NCBI RefSeq assembly: GCF_001667035.1 | Contig: NZ_LZIR01000098.1 | Span: 36,340-100,339 of the forward strand | Source: Mycobacterium sp. 852002-51057_SCH5723018 | GTDB lineage: Bacteria > Actinomycetota > Actinomycetes > Mycobacteriales > Mycobacteriaceae | Direction: 5' to 3' | Length of the DNA stretch: 64,000 nt | Program-made: the position numbers and the translations under genes | Shown: positions 50,405 through 58,899 of the stretch, one piece after another | How positions within the stretch are numbered: position 1 is the stretch's first letter | Layout of the letters: the number at the start of each line of letters is the position of its first letter | Notes under the pieces: generated by a model | Database searches by the model: none | What the model was told of the DNA's origin: nothing | The model's input: only the letters and a program-made list of their open reading frames with translations

Positions 50405-51517
50405 TCAGCAGATTCGCGGCAGCGGATCGCCGACGAGCATGTCGACTATGCGGGTGCCGCCGAATCCGGTTCGTAACACGACGCTTTCGGCCGGTTCGGT
50501 CACGATCTGCCCAACCTCGGCCGCCTGGGCGCCCAGCGGGTGCGAGCGCAGCGCCGCCAGCCCGGTCTCGGCTTCCTCGGGGGCGACGACGGCGACGAAC
50601 TTGCCCTCGTTGGCCACATAGAGCGGGTCGATCCCCAGCAACTCACACGCCCCATTGACCATGGGCGCCACCGGCAGCCGCTCCTCGTCGAGCAACACAC
50701 CCAGGCCGCAGGCCTGCGCCAACTCGTTGCACACCGTGCCCACCCCGCCCCGGGTCGCGTCACGCAGCCACCGCGTCGATGGGGCGGCGGCCAGCAGTAA
50801 CTCGACCAGCGGGCTCACACTCGCGGTGTCGGATGCGATGTCGGCCTCGATCGCCAGGTCGCCGCGGGCCAGCATGACGGCCATGCCGTGGTCGCCCATC
50901 GACCCCGACAACAACACCTTGTCCCCGGTGCGCACCAGCGACGCCGACAAGGCGCGGCCTTCCGGGATGACGCCGGCGCCGGTGGTGGTGATGAACAGCC
51001 CGTCGGCGGCGCCCTTGGGCACCACTTTGGTGTCGCCGGTGACGACCTGTACCCCCGCCGCCGCGGCCGCGGCGGCCATGTCGGCGACGATCTCCTTCAA
51101 CTCCGCGACCGGGAATCCCTCTTCGAGCACGAACGCCGCCGCGATCCAGGCCGGCACCGCGCCGGCCATCGCCACGTCGTTGCAGGTGCCGTTCACGGCG
51201 AGCTCTCCGATCGACCCGCCGGGAAAACGCCGCGGCGACACCACAAACGAATCCGTGGACATCGTCAGCCGCTCGCCACCGGGCAACGCCAGCACCGCGC
51301 CGTCACCCAGCGACTCCAGCACCGGATTGCGAAACGCCTCCACAAACACCGCATCCACCAGCGCCGCCGACGCCTTCCCCCCGGCGCCGTGCGCCAGCGT
51401 CACATGCTCGTCGCGCAACCGGGGACGGCGCCGGCGAAACGACTCGATCCGCTCGATCACCTCGCCCTCGCCGAACCGCGGTCCCGACGACAGGTACTCG
51501 CCCGCGTGGTTGCTCAT
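50405..51517 (-). CDS. hypE: Hydrogenase maturation protein HypE
   Basis: A 370-residue AIR-synthase-fold protein that dehydrates the thiocarboxamide on its C-terminal Cys to a cyanide ligand. Motifs: LAHGAGGKASAALVD, MSTDSFVVSPRRFPGGSIGELAVNGTCNDVAMAGA, VTGDTKVVP and DATRGGVGTVCNELAQ. The chain ends PRIC, with the required C-terminal Cys. It works with HypF. The ATG overlaps the upstream SIS gene stop by four bases. Confidence 0.98.
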   Translation of the reverse strand: MSNHAGEYLSSGPRFGEGEVIERIESFRRRRPRLRDEHVTLAHGAGGKASAALVDAVFVEAFRNPVLESLGDGAVLALPGGERLTMSTDSFVVSPRRFPGGSIGELAVNGTCNDVAMAGAVPAWIAAAFVLEEGFPVAELKEIVADMAAAAAAAGVQVVTGDTKVVPKGAADGLFITTTGAGVIPEGRALSASLVRTGDKVLLSGSMGDHGMAVMLARGDLAIEADIASDTASVSPLVELLLAAAPSTRWLRDATRGGVGTVCNELAQACGLGVLLDEERLPVAPMVNGACELLGIDPLYVANEGKFVAVVAPEEAETGLAALRSHPLGAQAAEVGQIVTEPAESVVLRTGFGGTRIVDMLVGDPLPRIC

Positions 51518-52179
51518 GCTGCCCCCAAACCCTTATCCCCGAATCGTTCGTGCACGCTCAACCACAGCTGATAGCCCAGCAGCGCTTGGGATTCCTGGAT
51601 CCGGTGCACGCTTTGGGAACGAACGACGAAGCAGGCGTCCACGTCTGGGTTGTCGACGAACGCACCGCCGCCGTAGCCGGCGAAACCGATTGTGTACAGG
51701 CCGCGCCGGCGCGCCTCGGCCAGCGCGGCGAGCAGGTTGGGCGAACCGCCGCTGGTCGACATGGCGATCGCGATGTCGCCGGCCTTGGCGCGGGCGATCA
51801 ACTGGCGGGCGAACACCAGCTCGAACCCGACGTCGTTGCCCAGCGCCGTCATGACCGCCTGATCGGCGGTCAACGACCACGCCGGTAACGGCCTTCCCAT
51901 CGGTGGCCGGGCGAATAACCGCGCCAATGTCGTGGAATCGGTGCAGCTGCCACCGTTTCCGAAGGTGAACATCCGACCGCCCGCCGCGAAACGCCGCGCC
52001 ATCTCGGTGGCGGCCCCCTCCAACAGGTCGGCGTTGGCTTCCAGACTGGAGCGCCGCAGGGCCAGGCTTTCGGCCGCCTTGGCCTGCGCCGACGCGGCCA
52101 GGTCGGCGAGCAGCGATTGCGGGTCATCTTCCTCGGCGTCGATGAAGGGGTACAGAAAGTTGGTGGGTTCGTCACTCAC
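51514..52179 (-). CDS. SIS-domain protein of the hydrogenase operon (GmhA-like)
   Basis: A 221-residue sugar-isomerase-type (SIS) protein resembling sedoheptulose-7-phosphate isomerase: RMFTFGNGGSCTDSTTLARLF and IAIAMSTSGGSPNLLAALAEARRRG are the phosphosugar-binding loops, and FVVRSQSVHRIQESQALLGYQLWLSVHERFG the C-terminal helix. No heptose pathway is nearby, so the substrate is open. The GTG at 52179 overlaps the upstream SIS-HypC gene by four bases and the stop overlaps hypE. Linked to hydrogenase maturation by position only. Confidence 0.85.
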   Translation of the reverse strand: MSDEPTNFLYPFIDAEEDDPQSLLADLAASAQAKAAESLALRRSSLEANADLLEGAATEMARRFAAGGRMFTFGNGGSCTDSTTLARLFARPPMGRPLPAWSLTADQAVMTALGNDVGFELVFARQLIARAKAGDIAIAMSTSGGSPNLLAALAEARRRGLYTIGFAGYGGGAFVDNPDVDACFVVRSQSVHRIQESQALLGYQLWLSVHERFGDKGLGAA

Positions 52180-52898
52180 GAGACGTCCTCCTCGTCGAGT
52201 CGACTGATCACCGTGCCGGCGTGCACCAGGACAAGCTGGCCGGCGGCCACCGGGTCGACGAGCGTGGTGACCACGTTCTCGACGCCCTGCGCCGTGCGCA
52301 CCGCCGCTTGCCCGCTTTCCGACAGGCTCACCACCTCGCCGAGGCGCCCCTCGTCGCTGCAGGTGAGGCAAACCTCCTCGGAGGGTTCGGGTTTGAGCAG
52401 CCCGGAATGCTCGAAACAGACGTGGGTCAGCTCCCACAGCAGGTGGTAGAACAACACGAACCCACCCGTCGCCGGCACCCGTGGGTCGGGATCGTCCAGC
52501 CACAGCACGTGGTCGGCCATTCCCGCCGCGGGTCGTGCACCGGAGCCGATCCAGATGGTGGTGGCCCCCCACGCCGGGCTGCGGCGCATCACCGAGCGCA
52601 CCTGCGGGTCGTCCGCGCCGGAGACCGCGATCACGATGTCGCCGGGTCGCGCCGACACCCGCACCAGATCCACCAGGTCGGGCCCGGTCAGCGCCACCGC
52701 GGGCAGGGCCCGTTTCCCCATGATCACCGGGTGCACGAACTCGACCGCGATGTGCAGCGCGTGCGGTTCCCACGACGGCGCGATGGACCACATGGTGGCG
52801 CCCGCGGCGAACCGCTTGGCCAGCGTCAAGGCGGTGGCGGCCAAGTCCTCGGCCAACTCGGCGCCCAGCCCGCGGTCAATGGCGGTGGTGGTGGTCAT
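52176..52898 (-). CDS. SIS-type domain fused to a HypC-like domain
   Basis: A 240-residue two-domain protein. Residues 1-165 look like a divergent SIS fold (ALTGPDLVDLVRVSARPGDIVIAVSGADDPQV; GATTIWIGSGARPAAGMADH). Residues 176-238, VCLTCSDEGRLGEVV through VVTTLVDPVAAGQLVLVHAGTVISRLDEE, follow the HypC pattern, with Cys177 at the place of the HypC iron-carrying Cys2 and an additional Cys180. No start codon allows the HypC-like part to be separate. The ATG overlaps the hypF stop by four bases. The fusion suggests the SIS partners act on the HypC-bound intermediate; function is unknown. Confidence 0.8.
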   Translation of the reverse strand: MTTTTAIDRGLGAELAEDLAATALTLAKRFAAGATMWSIAPSWEPHALHIAVEFVHPVIMGKRALPAVALTGPDLVDLVRVSARPGDIVIAVSGADDPQVRSVMRRSPAWGATTIWIGSGARPAAGMADHVLWLDDPDPRVPATGGFVLFYHLLWELTHVCFEHSGLLKPEPSEEVCLTCSDEGRLGEVVSLSESGQAAVRTAQGVENVVTTLVDPVAAGQLVLVHAGTVISRLDEEDVS

Positions 52899-55273
52899 CG
52901 GTCCCCCTCTCTCCAGCCCTCTTCCCACCCCTTGAGCATCGATATCGCGGCCTGGCCCAGCGCCAGGCCGCCGTCGTTCGGCGGCACCGTGTGGTGGGTC
53001 AACACCTCGAATCCGGCCCGCCGCAACCGATTACGACACGCGCACAGCAACAGCACGTTCTGGAACACCCCGCCCGTCAGGCCCACCAGGCGCACCTCGC
53101 CGGCCACCTGACCGACCAGCTGTGCAACGGCGCCCGCGACCGCGTCATGGAAGGCCGCGGCCAGCACCGCCGGGCGCGTGCCGGCGCGCAGGGCCGCGAC
53201 GATCGCCCGCACCATGGGGGCGGGGTCGATCACCCCGTCGCCGCGCACGACGAGCGGCAGCGACGGTCCGGCCGGCGCGCCGACCGACTCCGCGAGCGCC
53301 TCGAGCTCGATGGCGGCCTGGCCTTCGTAGTCGATCCGCTGCCGCACCCCCAGCAGGGAGGCGACCGCGTCGAACAGCCGGCCCATGCTCGAACACGGCA
53401 CGCATCCCGAACCGCTCTCCAATTGCGAACGGACGAGCCGCAATTCATCGGGAGCCGCCGCGGCGACCGGCGCCAGGTCGCCAGTCCAGTCAACGCCGGC
53501 CGCCCACAACTGGGACAGCGCCATGCGCCACGGATTGCGCACCGCGGCGTCCCCGCCCGGCAGCGGTACCGGCAACAGGTGGCCGGCCCGGACGAAATGG
53601 TGGCTGTCGGTTCCGAGCGCCAGAATCTCTCCGCCCCAGATGGTTTCGTCGCAGCCGTAACCGGTCCCGTCGAAGGAGACCCCGACGATGGGTTCTCCGA
53701 TCCGCCGGTGCTCGGCCAGCAGCGAGACGACGTGCGCGTGGTGGTGCTGCACCAGGTCCAGCGGTCGATCGCCCGAGTGACGCTCCGCCCAGGTCCGGGT
53801 GTGGTAGCCGGGATGCAGATCGGCGGCGATTCGGCTTGGTGCGCCCCGTATTTCGCTGAGCTGACTCACCGCGCGCTCGAACGCGCGCGTCGTCTCCCAG
53901 GTGCCCATGTCGCCGATGTGGGCGGACATGTAGGCACGCGAGCCGTCGGTGAGGCAGAAGGTGTTCTTCAGCTCGCCGCCCACGGCGAGCACGGCCGGAG
54001 CCGGCCGGCCCATATCGATGGGCAGCGGCGCGTAGCCGCGCGACCGGCGGATCGGCAGTTCGCGAGCGCCGTCCTGGTCTCGGATGACGCGCACCACGGA
54101 GTCGTCACACGGGACGTGGATCGGCCGGTTGTGCTCGAGGACGGCGTCGCACAGCACCGAAAGCCGCTCGGCGGCATCGCCGTCGGTGAAGCAGATCGGC
54201 TCGTCGGAACGGTTGGCGCTCGTCAGCACGAGCGCGTCGGGCACCCGCTCGGCGGCACCGGGCACCGGCGCGAGCAGCAGGTGATGGATCGGGGAGTAGG
54301 GCAGCATCAGCCCAAGCAGCGGGCTGCCGGGCGCGACGGCGTCGGCTACCCGCGCAGTGTCGTTTCGTGCGAGCCGCCGCAGCAGCACAATCGGGCGCGC
54401 GGGGCTGGACAGCACTGCGGCCTCGTCGTCGCCGATGTGCGCGTAGCGGCGCGCGACGTCGAGGTCGCGGACCAGCATGGCGAAAGGCTTGGCGCCCCGC
54501 GCCTTTCGCGCCCTCAGCGCGCCGACCGCCGCGTCGTCGTCGGCGGCGCAGGCCAGGTGGTAGCCGCCGATGCCCTTGATGGCCACCACCGCGCCCGCGG
54601 CCAGCGCCCGCTGCGTGGCCGCCAGCGCGGCATCCGATCCGTCTACGCGGCCGGCCGCCGATCGGAACCGCAGCGACGGCCCGCAGTCGGGGCAGGCGAT
54701 GGGCTGGGCGTGGAACCGGCGATCGGCCGGATCATGGTATTCGGCGGCGCACCGCTCACACATGACGAACGCCGACATGGTGGTGGCGGGGCGGTCGTAT
54801 GGCAGCTCGCGGATGATGGTGAACCGCGGCCCGCAGTTGGTGCAGGTCACGAACGGGTGCCGGTAGCGCCGGTCGTGCGGGTCGAACAGCTCGGCGACAC
54901 AGTCGTCGCACACCGCGATGTCGGGCGGAATCGGTGTTGTCCCGCCGGCGACCGTGCGGCTCACTCGGCTTTCTACGATGCGGAAATCACGTCCGCACGC
55001 GGCGTCGGCGGTGAGGTCGGCGACCGTGATGGTGCCGATGTGCGCCAGCGGCGGGGCCTCGGCGCGCAGCCGTCGACCGAACTCGTCCACGCGCGCGCGG
55101 TCGCCTTGCACCTCGAGAAAGACCGCGCCCGAATCGTTTCCGACGAATCCCGCCAGACCCAGCTCGCTGGCGATTCGGTGGACGAAAGGCCGGAAGCCAA
55201 CCCCCTGGACCACACCGGTCACCGTGACGCGCTGCCGGACGTCGGGCCGCATCATCAGGGGGGACTCGGTCAT
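52895..55273 (-). CDS. hypF: Carbamoyltransferase HypF
   Basis: A 792-residue enzyme making the cyanide precursor from carbamoyl phosphate and passing it to HypE. Domains in order: acylphosphatase (VTGVVQGVGFRPFVHRIA, residues about 14-100), two zinc fingers (CDDC and CTNC; CERC and CPDC, residues about 121-200), YrdC-like (KGIGGYHLACAADD, residues 210-390) and Kae1-like (LAADLHP-type IAADLHPGYHT, VQHHHAHVVSLLAEH metal site, SFDGTGYGCDETIWGGE). Full length. It begins one base after the hypC copy at 55275. Confidence 0.98.
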   Translation of the reverse strand: MTESPLMMRPDVRQRVTVTGVVQGVGFRPFVHRIASELGLAGFVGNDSGAVFLEVQGDRARVDEFGRRLRAEAPPLAHIGTITVADLTADAACGRDFRIVESRVSRTVAGGTTPIPPDIAVCDDCVAELFDPHDRRYRHPFVTCTNCGPRFTIIRELPYDRPATTMSAFVMCERCAAEYHDPADRRFHAQPIACPDCGPSLRFRSAAGRVDGSDAALAATQRALAAGAVVAIKGIGGYHLACAADDDAAVGALRARKARGAKPFAMLVRDLDVARRYAHIGDDEAAVLSSPARPIVLLRRLARNDTARVADAVAPGSPLLGLMLPYSPIHHLLLAPVPGAAERVPDALVLTSANRSDEPICFTDGDAAERLSVLCDAVLEHNRPIHVPCDDSVVRVIRDQDGARELPIRRSRGYAPLPIDMGRPAPAVLAVGGELKNTFCLTDGSRAYMSAHIGDMGTWETTRAFERAVSQLSEIRGAPSRIAADLHPGYHTRTWAERHSGDRPLDLVQHHHAHVVSLLAEHRRIGEPIVGVSFDGTGYGCDETIWGGEILALGTDSHHFVRAGHLLPVPLPGGDAAVRNPWRMALSQLWAAGVDWTGDLAPVAAAAPDELRLVRSQLESGSGCVPCSSMGRLFDAVASLLGVRQRIDYEGQAAIELEALAESVGAPAGPSLPLVVRGDGVIDPAPMVRAIVAALRAGTRPAVLAAAFHDAVAGAVAQLVGQVAGEVRLVGLTGGVFQNVLLLCACRNRLRRAGFEVLTHHTVPPNDGGLALGQAAISMLKGWEEGWREGDR

Positions 55274-55274
55274 C

Positions 55275-55541
55275 TCAACCGCCCCCCGGGCCGTCCGTCG
55301 GATCGGTGCCGCCCCTGCCCATCAGTTCGAGGCCGGCCATCGCCTGCTCCGCCCCGGCGCGGTCCGTCTTCTCGACCGCGAAGCCCATGTGGATGATCAC
55401 CCAGTCGCCGGGCGAAAACGTCTCTTCCGGCAGCATGCCGACGTTGACCTTGCGCCGCTCGCCGACGACGTCGACCAGCGCGAGCTGTCCCTCGTAGCCG
55501 TCCAGCATCCGGATCACCTCGCCGGGTATGCCGAGGCACAT
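55275..55541 (-). CDS. hypC: Hydrogenase maturation chaperone HypC (first copy)
   Basis: An 88-residue HypC starting MCLGIPGEVIRMLDG, with Cys2, then LALVDVVGERRKVNVGMLPEE and GDWVIIHMGFAVEKTDR. The C-terminal 15 residues are Gly-rich. It lies three bases after the protease gene and one before hypF. Because it neighbours the protease it may chaperone the large subunit (HybG/HupF-like), while the copy at 50120 pairs with HypD; this division is inference. Confidence 0.95.
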   Translation of the reverse strand: MCLGIPGEVIRMLDGYEGQLALVDVVGERRKVNVGMLPEETFSPGDWVIIHMGFAVEKTDRAGAEQAMAGLELMGRGGTDPTDGPGGG

Positions 55542-55544
55542 GGC

Positions 55545-56042
55545 TCAGCCGTCCACCGGCGCGGTGGGTGCCGTGGGGGCTTGCAACGCCGCGACGATCT
55601 CCTCGACGGCCCGCGCGGCCCGCGGGACCGCCCTGGCCACGGGCTCGGTGAGGCCGATCCCCCCCTCGACGCTGCCCGCCTCGCAGCCGACGACGACCGT
55701 GTAGGGCGGATTGCCGCCCAGCGCTCGAAGGCTGGCGAACACCGCGGCCGGATCCATGCTGTGGCCGTCGAGACCCTGTGCGCAGGAATCGGGTTCGCAG
55801 TCGGCCTGGAAGACGTGCAGCGTGCCGGGGTTGCCCCGGCTGGGTACCGCGTCGACGAGCACCAGGGTGTCCCATTCCTCGAGCAGGTCGTAGGCCAAGT
55901 GCATGCCTCTGACGCCGTAGTCGATGACGCGGACACGGGGATCGTCCTGCGGGATCTCGGCGTTGCGGACCACCTCCGAACCGAATCCGTCGTCACCCAA
56001 AAAGATATTTCCGATGCCGGCCACCAGGATGCGTGCTGTCAT
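55545..56042 (-). CDS. Hydrogenase maturation protease (HybD/HyaD family)
   Basis: A 165-residue nickel-dependent endopeptidase that trims the large subunit after Ni insertion. The start ARILVAGIGNIFLGDDGFGSEV contains the metal Glu/Asp expected of the family; VIDYGVRGMHLAYDLLEEWDTLVLVDAVP holds the second Asp and the conserved VDA stretch. The expected cut site exists in HhyL after the His of DPCLPCGVH. The final 30 residues differ from HybD and are Pro/Ala-rich. Confidence 0.94.
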   Translation of the reverse strand: MTARILVAGIGNIFLGDDGFGSEVVRNAEIPQDDPRVRVIDYGVRGMHLAYDLLEEWDTLVLVDAVPSRGNPGTLHVFQADCEPDSCAQGLDGHSMDPAAVFASLRALGGNPPYTVVVGCEAGSVEGGIGLTEPVARAVPRAARAVEEIVAALQAPTAPTAPVDG

Positions 56043-56058
56043 CTGATTGTCCGGTCGG

Positions 56059-56178
56059 CTACATCCGCCTCAGCTTGAGGTAGCGCCGGGCATCAGGTAA
56101 CGAGACCACTCCGAGCACGAGCCCGATCGTGACCATCAGCGCGAGGATGGCTATGAATATCCAACCCAAGACTTCCAT
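56059..56178 (-). CDS. 39-residue single-span membrane peptide (DUF6893-like)
   Basis: A short gene with clear signals: AAAGGAAA six bases before the ATG at 56178, and a stop at 56061-56059. The peptide is a hydrophobic span (MEVLGWIFIAILALMVTIGL, then VLGVV) followed by a basic tail, SLPDARRYLKLRRM. It sits 12 bases after the 454-residue gene and 16 bases before the protease in the same transcript. I recall similar tiny actinobacterial hydrogenase-linked proteins (DUF6893). A membrane anchor or assembly factor for the otherwise soluble hydrogenase is the natural guess. It has no Cys or His. Confidence 0.8.
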   Translation of the reverse strand: MEVLGWIFIAILALMVTIGLVLGVVSLPDARRYLKLRRM

Positions 56179-56190
56179 TTCGATTTCCTT

Positions 56191-57555
56191 TCACCTTGCG
56201 GGCTGTCCCGCTTCGAGTGGCTCCACTTCGTCGGGGGAGAAGTACAGATAGCGGCCGTACCAGTCGTGCATGTCGGCGGCGGGGTCGTCGTCGACGACCA
56301 CCCCGACATGCTTGTTGCCTTCCACGTCCTCATGCACCGACGTGACGCGGGCGGTCTTGCCGGCGACGAAGATGTCCTGCGCGTCGCCATTGCGCCGTGG
56401 CCGCAATCGGACCCGGCTGCCCCGGGCGACCCTGACCCCGTTTACCAGCACCGCGTCGATCTCGGGACGCACGGCGCTGTCGGCCAGTGGATCCCACCAA
56501 TCGACGCCCTCGGGAATCTCGGGCACCAGCGCAGGCTGGACAGTGAGCGCGTGGGGATCCCGCAGCACACCGTGCAAGCGAGCCATGGCCTCCGGCGACA
56601 TGGCGTCACACTGGTCGATGATCTGCGCGGCCCGTGGGTCGGTGGCGCGTGCCTGCGCCTTTTCCTCGTCCGTCATCGTCATCACGCGCAGGGTGAGGAT
56701 CTCGTCGATCTCCGTGCAGTCAAACAGGGCGGTGCTGCTTTGTTCGGCCACTTCCGGATGGTCGTAGAGGATGATCGGCGAAATCAGCAGGGTGTCTTGG
56801 GTGCCGGGCGGCCCCGCCAACACGGGGAAGCAGCGGTGCTGGCTACACCGGGACACAGCGTCGGCGGCCTCCGGCGGCGGCTCGAGCAGCGAAACGAACT
56901 GTCCGCCAACGACTTCTGCGATGATGTGGGTTCCGATCATGGACCGTGCGATCACCGAGTCTTTTCCGTCGGCCATGCCGTCGCCGCCGTCGCCGAGGTT
57001 GCTGACCCGCACCGACACCCGGCGCAGCTCGCCGTCCGGCTCGCTGGTCACCGCCAACTCGCCACGCACCTCCCGCCGCTGGCGTACCAACCGTCCGCCC
57101 TCAAGGATTTCGACGTCGGTTCCTTCTTCCGCCGCCACCGGAAGCGTCCACCGCTGGCCGTCCAGCGCGATAGGGCCGAAGGACCTCTCGCATTCGACCG
57201 CCTCGTCCCAGGTCAGCCACGACCCGGCCGGGGTGGTCAGCTCGCCGACGGGCTCGAATTCGCCTTCGAATTGGGCTTCGAATTGGGCTTTGCTGATCTC
57301 GCGCTCGGCCATGCGGTGCTGCAGCTGCAGGAACCGCACCGTCAGGGTGATCGCCTGGGCCCCGTCGACCAGAAACTGCGCCGCGAGGGTGTCATCTTCG
57401 CCCAGGCCGGTGGCGGCGGCGCCGGGCGGCCCTAGAACGCCGAACTGCCAGCGCGATTGGTTCTTGCTCGACGTCCCGCGGTACGGGTAGAGCAGATAGC
57501 CCTCGTAGAGCACCGCGTCGGCGACGGCGCGGGCCCGGTCCCAGTTCGAGGTCAT
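56191..57555 (-). CDS. Hydrogenase-operon protein of unknown function (454 residues)
   Basis: A 454-residue soluble protein without recognised catalytic motifs. The N-terminal part (WDRARAVADAVLYEGYLLYPYRGTSSKNQSRWQFGVLGPP) is distinctive. A middle region contains an EFEAQFE-type short repeat near residue 100. Two CxxxxC-like cysteines occur in SRCSQHRCFPVLAGPPGT near residue 240. The last 80 residues look like a small SH3-type barrel ending DWYGRYLYFSPDEVEPLE. Its ATG overlaps the DUF6084-like stop by four bases, so it belongs to the hydrogenase operon. Role unknown; assembly or electron-transfer partner possible. Confidence 0.8.
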   Translation of the reverse strand: MTSNWDRARAVADAVLYEGYLLYPYRGTSSKNQSRWQFGVLGPPGAAATGLGEDDTLAAQFLVDGAQAITLTVRFLQLQHRMAEREISKAQFEAQFEGEFEPVGELTTPAGSWLTWDEAVECERSFGPIALDGQRWTLPVAAEEGTDVEILEGGRLVRQRREVRGELAVTSEPDGELRRVSVRVSNLGDGGDGMADGKDSVIARSMIGTHIIAEVVGGQFVSLLEPPPEAADAVSRCSQHRCFPVLAGPPGTQDTLLISPIILYDHPEVAEQSSTALFDCTEIDEILTLRVMTMTDEEKAQARATDPRAAQIIDQCDAMSPEAMARLHGVLRDPHALTVQPALVPEIPEGVDWWDPLADSAVRPEIDAVLVNGVRVARGSRVRLRPRRNGDAQDIFVAGKTARVTSVHEDVEGNKHVGVVVDDDPAADMHDWYGRYLYFSPDEVEPLEAGQPAR

Positions 57556-58214
57556 CCGGCCGTCTCCCGGTCGGCGTCCAGCAGTGAGGTGATCGCGTGG
57601 TCGAGGTCGAGTAACCCCTGCGTCGACTTGTAGGCGGCCAGCGCGGCGACGGTTTCGTGGCTCAGCCGCACCCAGCCGGTGTTGGGAAAGTGCTGGGCCA
57701 TCAGATCCCGCCAGACCGCGACCGGCATGTCGTAGCGGTACTCGCAGTCCCACGGCACCTGTTGAACCGAAAACCCGCGTTCTGACTTGACGAAAATGGT
57801 TCCGCTGAACAGGAATTGGAGGGGTAGCGCACCGTCGCGCAGGGCGTGCAGGTACTTGGCGGCGGCCACCTCGAAGTCGTAGGTGCAGTCCAGCGGGAGC
57901 GCCACCGTCGTGTTACCGGCGAAGCCCTGCACCATCGCGGTGCAATGCTGCCAGAGGAACGTGCGTTGCGTGTTCGCCCAGCGTTCACGGGGTCCGAACA
58001 GGTCGATCAGCCCGGCCGCTTCGGTGTCGGAGTAGGAACGCCGCAGTGGTTCGATGCGGACCTGGCAGCGCAGCGCTATGGCGTGCACCGGGTCCCCTCC
58101 ATCTGGGCCGCCGGCGGCGACGCTGACGCGGGCGGTCAGCACCGGGCTGACGGTGTACGGCTCCGGGGCCACGTCGAGGACGGCGAAGTTGACGTCCATG
58201 TGCTGTCCGGTCAT
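57552..58214 (-). CDS. Hydrogenase-operon protein of unknown function (DUF6084-like)
   Basis: A 220-residue soluble protein, which I believe is the DUF6084 family. It opens MDVNFAVLDVAPEPYTVSPVLTARV, a beta-rich start, and has DLFGPRERWANTQRTFLWQHC, FEVAAAKYLHALRDGALPLQFLFSGTIF and VPWDCEYRYDMPVAVWRDLMAQHFPNTGWVRL. Four cysteines are scattered without a motif. The ATG at 58214 overlaps the DUF5947-like stop and its own stop overlaps the next gene, both by four bases, so stoichiometric translation with its neighbours is likely. Confidence 0.8.
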   Translation of the reverse strand: MTGQHMDVNFAVLDVAPEPYTVSPVLTARVSVAAGGPDGGDPVHAIALRCQVRIEPLRRSYSDTEAAGLIDLFGPRERWANTQRTFLWQHCTAMVQGFAGNTTVALPLDCTYDFEVAAAKYLHALRDGALPLQFLFSGTIFVKSERGFSVQQVPWDCEYRYDMPVAVWRDLMAQHFPNTGWVRLSHETVAALAAYKSTQGLLDLDHAITSLLDADRETAG

Positions 58215-58852
58215 GGCGGCGTCGTCACCGCCCGGGCCTCGATGCGCTTGAAGAAGTCGTCGAGGAACGCGCGGGCCTCCTGCCCGCCGTCGAACCCACG
58301 CCACATCATGCGCAGGCGCCCGACGAACTCGTAGCAGGCGTCGATCGGAACGAGATACGTTTGCGGCTCGGCGCTTTCAGCTTCGTCGTTTTGGGGAACC
58401 CGGACCAGCAGGGCCTCGACGTCGTCGGCCAGCAGCCGCACCCGCGGGTCGGCACGGCCGATGGCGTTCCAGGCGTCCAGATCCAGCTCGGACTCGGTGG
58501 CCCCGGCCGGGCCGGGATAGAACGCGACGGTGCGTCCGAGCGCGGAGTTGGTGAAGAAGAACGCCACGCCGACCGGGATCTGCAGCGCCTCCCACGCGCG
58601 GCGATCCAGCGCGAAGCCCGGAAACGCCAGGTACCGGTCGGGCACCGCCCGATAGCGCAGCTCGGCTTCCGAGTCGGTGAACAGCAGATAGCAGGCCCGG
58701 CACACGCACAGCAGCTGCCGGCCGGCCACGTTCACCACGTGCTGATGGTCGTCGGAAATCAGCTCCGAGCACATCTCGCACCGTTCGCCCTCGGGCTCGG
58801 GGGCCCGCCGGGTGTCGGTGACGCGGGCCAGCACGTCATACGGGCTAGCCAT
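58211..58852 (-). CDS. Hydrogenase-operon protein with a cysteine cluster (DUF5947-like)
   Basis: A 213-residue protein, which I believe is the DUF5947 family. Residues 25-54 hold five cysteines, CEMC (25, 28) and CVCRAC (49, 51, 54), a likely zinc or iron-sulfur site. After it come YRAVPDRYLAFPGFALDRRAWEALQIPVGVAFFFTN and a C-terminal domain with YLVPIDACYEFVGRLRMMWRGFDGG. It follows the HhyE-like gene by 47 bases in the same transcript. A role in assembling or relaying electrons from the hydrogenase is plausible but untested. Confidence 0.8.
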   Translation of the reverse strand: MASPYDVLARVTDTRRAPEPEGERCEMCSELISDDHQHVVNVAGRQLLCVCRACYLLFTDSEAELRYRAVPDRYLAFPGFALDRRAWEALQIPVGVAFFFTNSALGRTVAFYPGPAGATESELDLDAWNAIGRADPRVRLLADDVEALLVRVPQNDEAESAEPQTYLVPIDACYEFVGRLRMMWRGFDGGQEARAFLDDFFKRIEARAVTTPP

Positions 58853-58899
58853 GAGCGCCGTTCCTCCTCATCGCTTCGCTCCGCATCGTCGCCGGCGCG

